Source: Solanum dulcamara
Taxonomy: Eukaryota > Streptophyta > Magnoliopsida > Solanales > Solanaceae
Assembly: GCF_947179165.1 (NCBI RefSeq)
Contig: NC_077241.1
Coordinates: 79,943,648-80,007,647 of the forward strand
Direction of reading: 5' to 3'
DNA length: 64,000 nt
Made by a program: the position numbers and the translations under genes
Part shown: positions 63,601 to 64,000 of the stretch, piece after piece
Layout of the letters: each line of letters starts with the position of its first letter
Position numbering within the stretch: position 1 is the first letter of the stretch
Notes under the pieces: generated by a model
What the model was told of the DNA's origin: nothing
Seen by the model: only the letters and a program-made list of their open reading frames with translations
The model's database searches: none

Positions 63601-64000
63601 CAATAAAATGCTCCTAAACCCCTCTATAGTGCCGTCGGGGCTACTGGAGTCGTTCCCCAGGTCATTACAGACGCTACTATGGAAGAATACAAGAAAATTC
63701 GACTCGTACCCCCAACACCTAAAAATTCTGTGGGCTAACAAACACGAAAAACTGGAAAAATCGCCTAATTCTATTGCGTCTCAAATAAAATGATCCTAAA
63801 CCCCTCTGAAGCGCCGTCGGAGCTACTGGAGTCGTTCTCCAGGTCGTAACAGACGCTACTATGGAAGAAATCAAGAAAATTCGACCCGGACCCCCGGTAC
63901 CTAAAAATTCTGTGGGCTAACACACACGAAAAATTAGCAAAATTGCCTAATTCCTATTGCGTCACAAATAAAATGCTCCTAAACCCCTCTATTACACCGT
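60611..64000 (+). repeat. Satellite zone N, to the end of the window
   Basis: About 18 monomers without a regular higher-order repeat. Pieces at about 61.12-61.30 kb and 62.5-62.95 kb carry diverged versions of the 7-mer variants (CTTACGCTAATACAC, GGCTACTGAGTCTTTCC, CCCCCAGTACGTAAAAAATC), so they look like older relatives of the 50.8-56.2 kb repeat. The array runs off the window in mid-monomer. Confidence 0.75.

Larger units (their letters stand above)
5911..64000 (+). repeat. 183-bp satellite array, head-to-tail, over 58 kb
   Basis: Every part of this interval is built from one monomer of about 183 bp (about 317 copies), all in the same orientation and without any recognised insertion. Taking TGGAAGAATCC as the start, the monomer reads on through GACCCGGACCCCCGGCACC, GGGCTAACACACACG, GCGTCGCCAATAAAATGCTCC, GCGCCGCCGGGGCTACTGGA and GGTCGTTACGG. 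The first two thirds contain A-tracts; the last third is GC- and CpG-rich. Near-nucleosomal length and array size are typical of centromeric, pericentromeric or subtelomeric satellites, but nothing in the window says which. No telomere repeats. Single-base and multi-base indels are frequent. I cannot match the monomer to a named satellite from memory. Confidence 0.97.

Noticed and set aside
5911..64000. CRISPR-like array
   Set aside because: The repeats abut each other with no unique spacers, the unit is 183 bp, and the context is a plant nuclear genome.
5911..64000. CENP-B box in the satellite monomer
   Set aside because: The nearest segment (TTCGACCCGGACCCCCGG) does not meet the NTTCGNNNNANNCGGGN pattern at the required A and CGGG spacing. 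Centromere function cannot be argued from it.
5911..64000. Telomere-proximal position
   Set aside because: No TTTAGGG-type or related telomeric repeats were seen anywhere in the window, so a subtelomeric assignment would rest on monomer size alone.

Overview
This is a stretch of plant nuclear heterochromatin. About the first 5.9 kb is degraded single-copy or transposon sequence. The rest, from about 5,911 to the end of the window (over 58 kb), is one uninterrupted head-to-tail satellite array with a monomer of about 183 bp (roughly 317 monomers, all in the same orientation). I see no intact protein-coding gene. The broken LINE at the left matches, from memory, the DUF4283 and zf-RVT proteins common in asterids and especially Solanaceae, so a eudicot, perhaps a solanaceous plant, is my best guess. 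That is inference and needs a database search.

Left flank. Positions 1-2,689 hold a dead, internally deleted non-LTR retrotransposon on the + strand: a DUF4283 ORF1-like part, an acidic linker, then the C-terminal zf-RVT region, a 3' UTR and a short poly(A). Endonuclease and reverse-transcriptase cores are missing. Positions 3,579-3,779 on the - strand look like the first exon of a small nuclear-encoded mitochondrial protein (similar to the plant protein annotated as mitochondrial ribosomal L53), ending at a plausible GT splice donor; its later exons are not recognisable here. Next come a small foldback element (4,051-4,276), a 16-bp perfect palindrome, and a 1,058-bp non-autonomous PIF/Harbinger-type element (4,519-5,576) with TAA target-site duplications. 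Positions 5,580-5,910 look like the 5' part of an LTR, ending in a TATA box, and the satellite starts directly behind it.

The satellite. The monomer has an A-tract-rich part and a CpG-rich part, and a CCAATAAAATG block in almost every copy. Because 183 is a multiple of 3, one frame stays open through many monomers and gives spurious ORFs of up to 437 codons. The array is layered. Zone A (5,911-about 13,310) is a distinct, more divergent subfamily at the array edge. From about 14.3 to 48.8 kb an 8-monomer higher-order repeat (period about 1,461 bp) alternates with a second block type, and the pair recurs about every 12 kb. From 50.84 to 56.16 kb there is a young 7-monomer higher-order repeat of 1,277 bp in just over four copies. 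From 56.65 kb there is a 2,740-bp (15-monomer) tandem duplication, and part of the same sequence also recurs at an offset of 8,377 bp. Chimeric monomers, 1-6 monomer deletions and conversion-like patches record unequal crossing-over.

The most interesting points are the LTR-like junction, suggesting the satellite may have been amplified from an LTR, and the three-level nested repeat structure. Offsets and periods were read by comparing positions by eye; percent identities were not computed.
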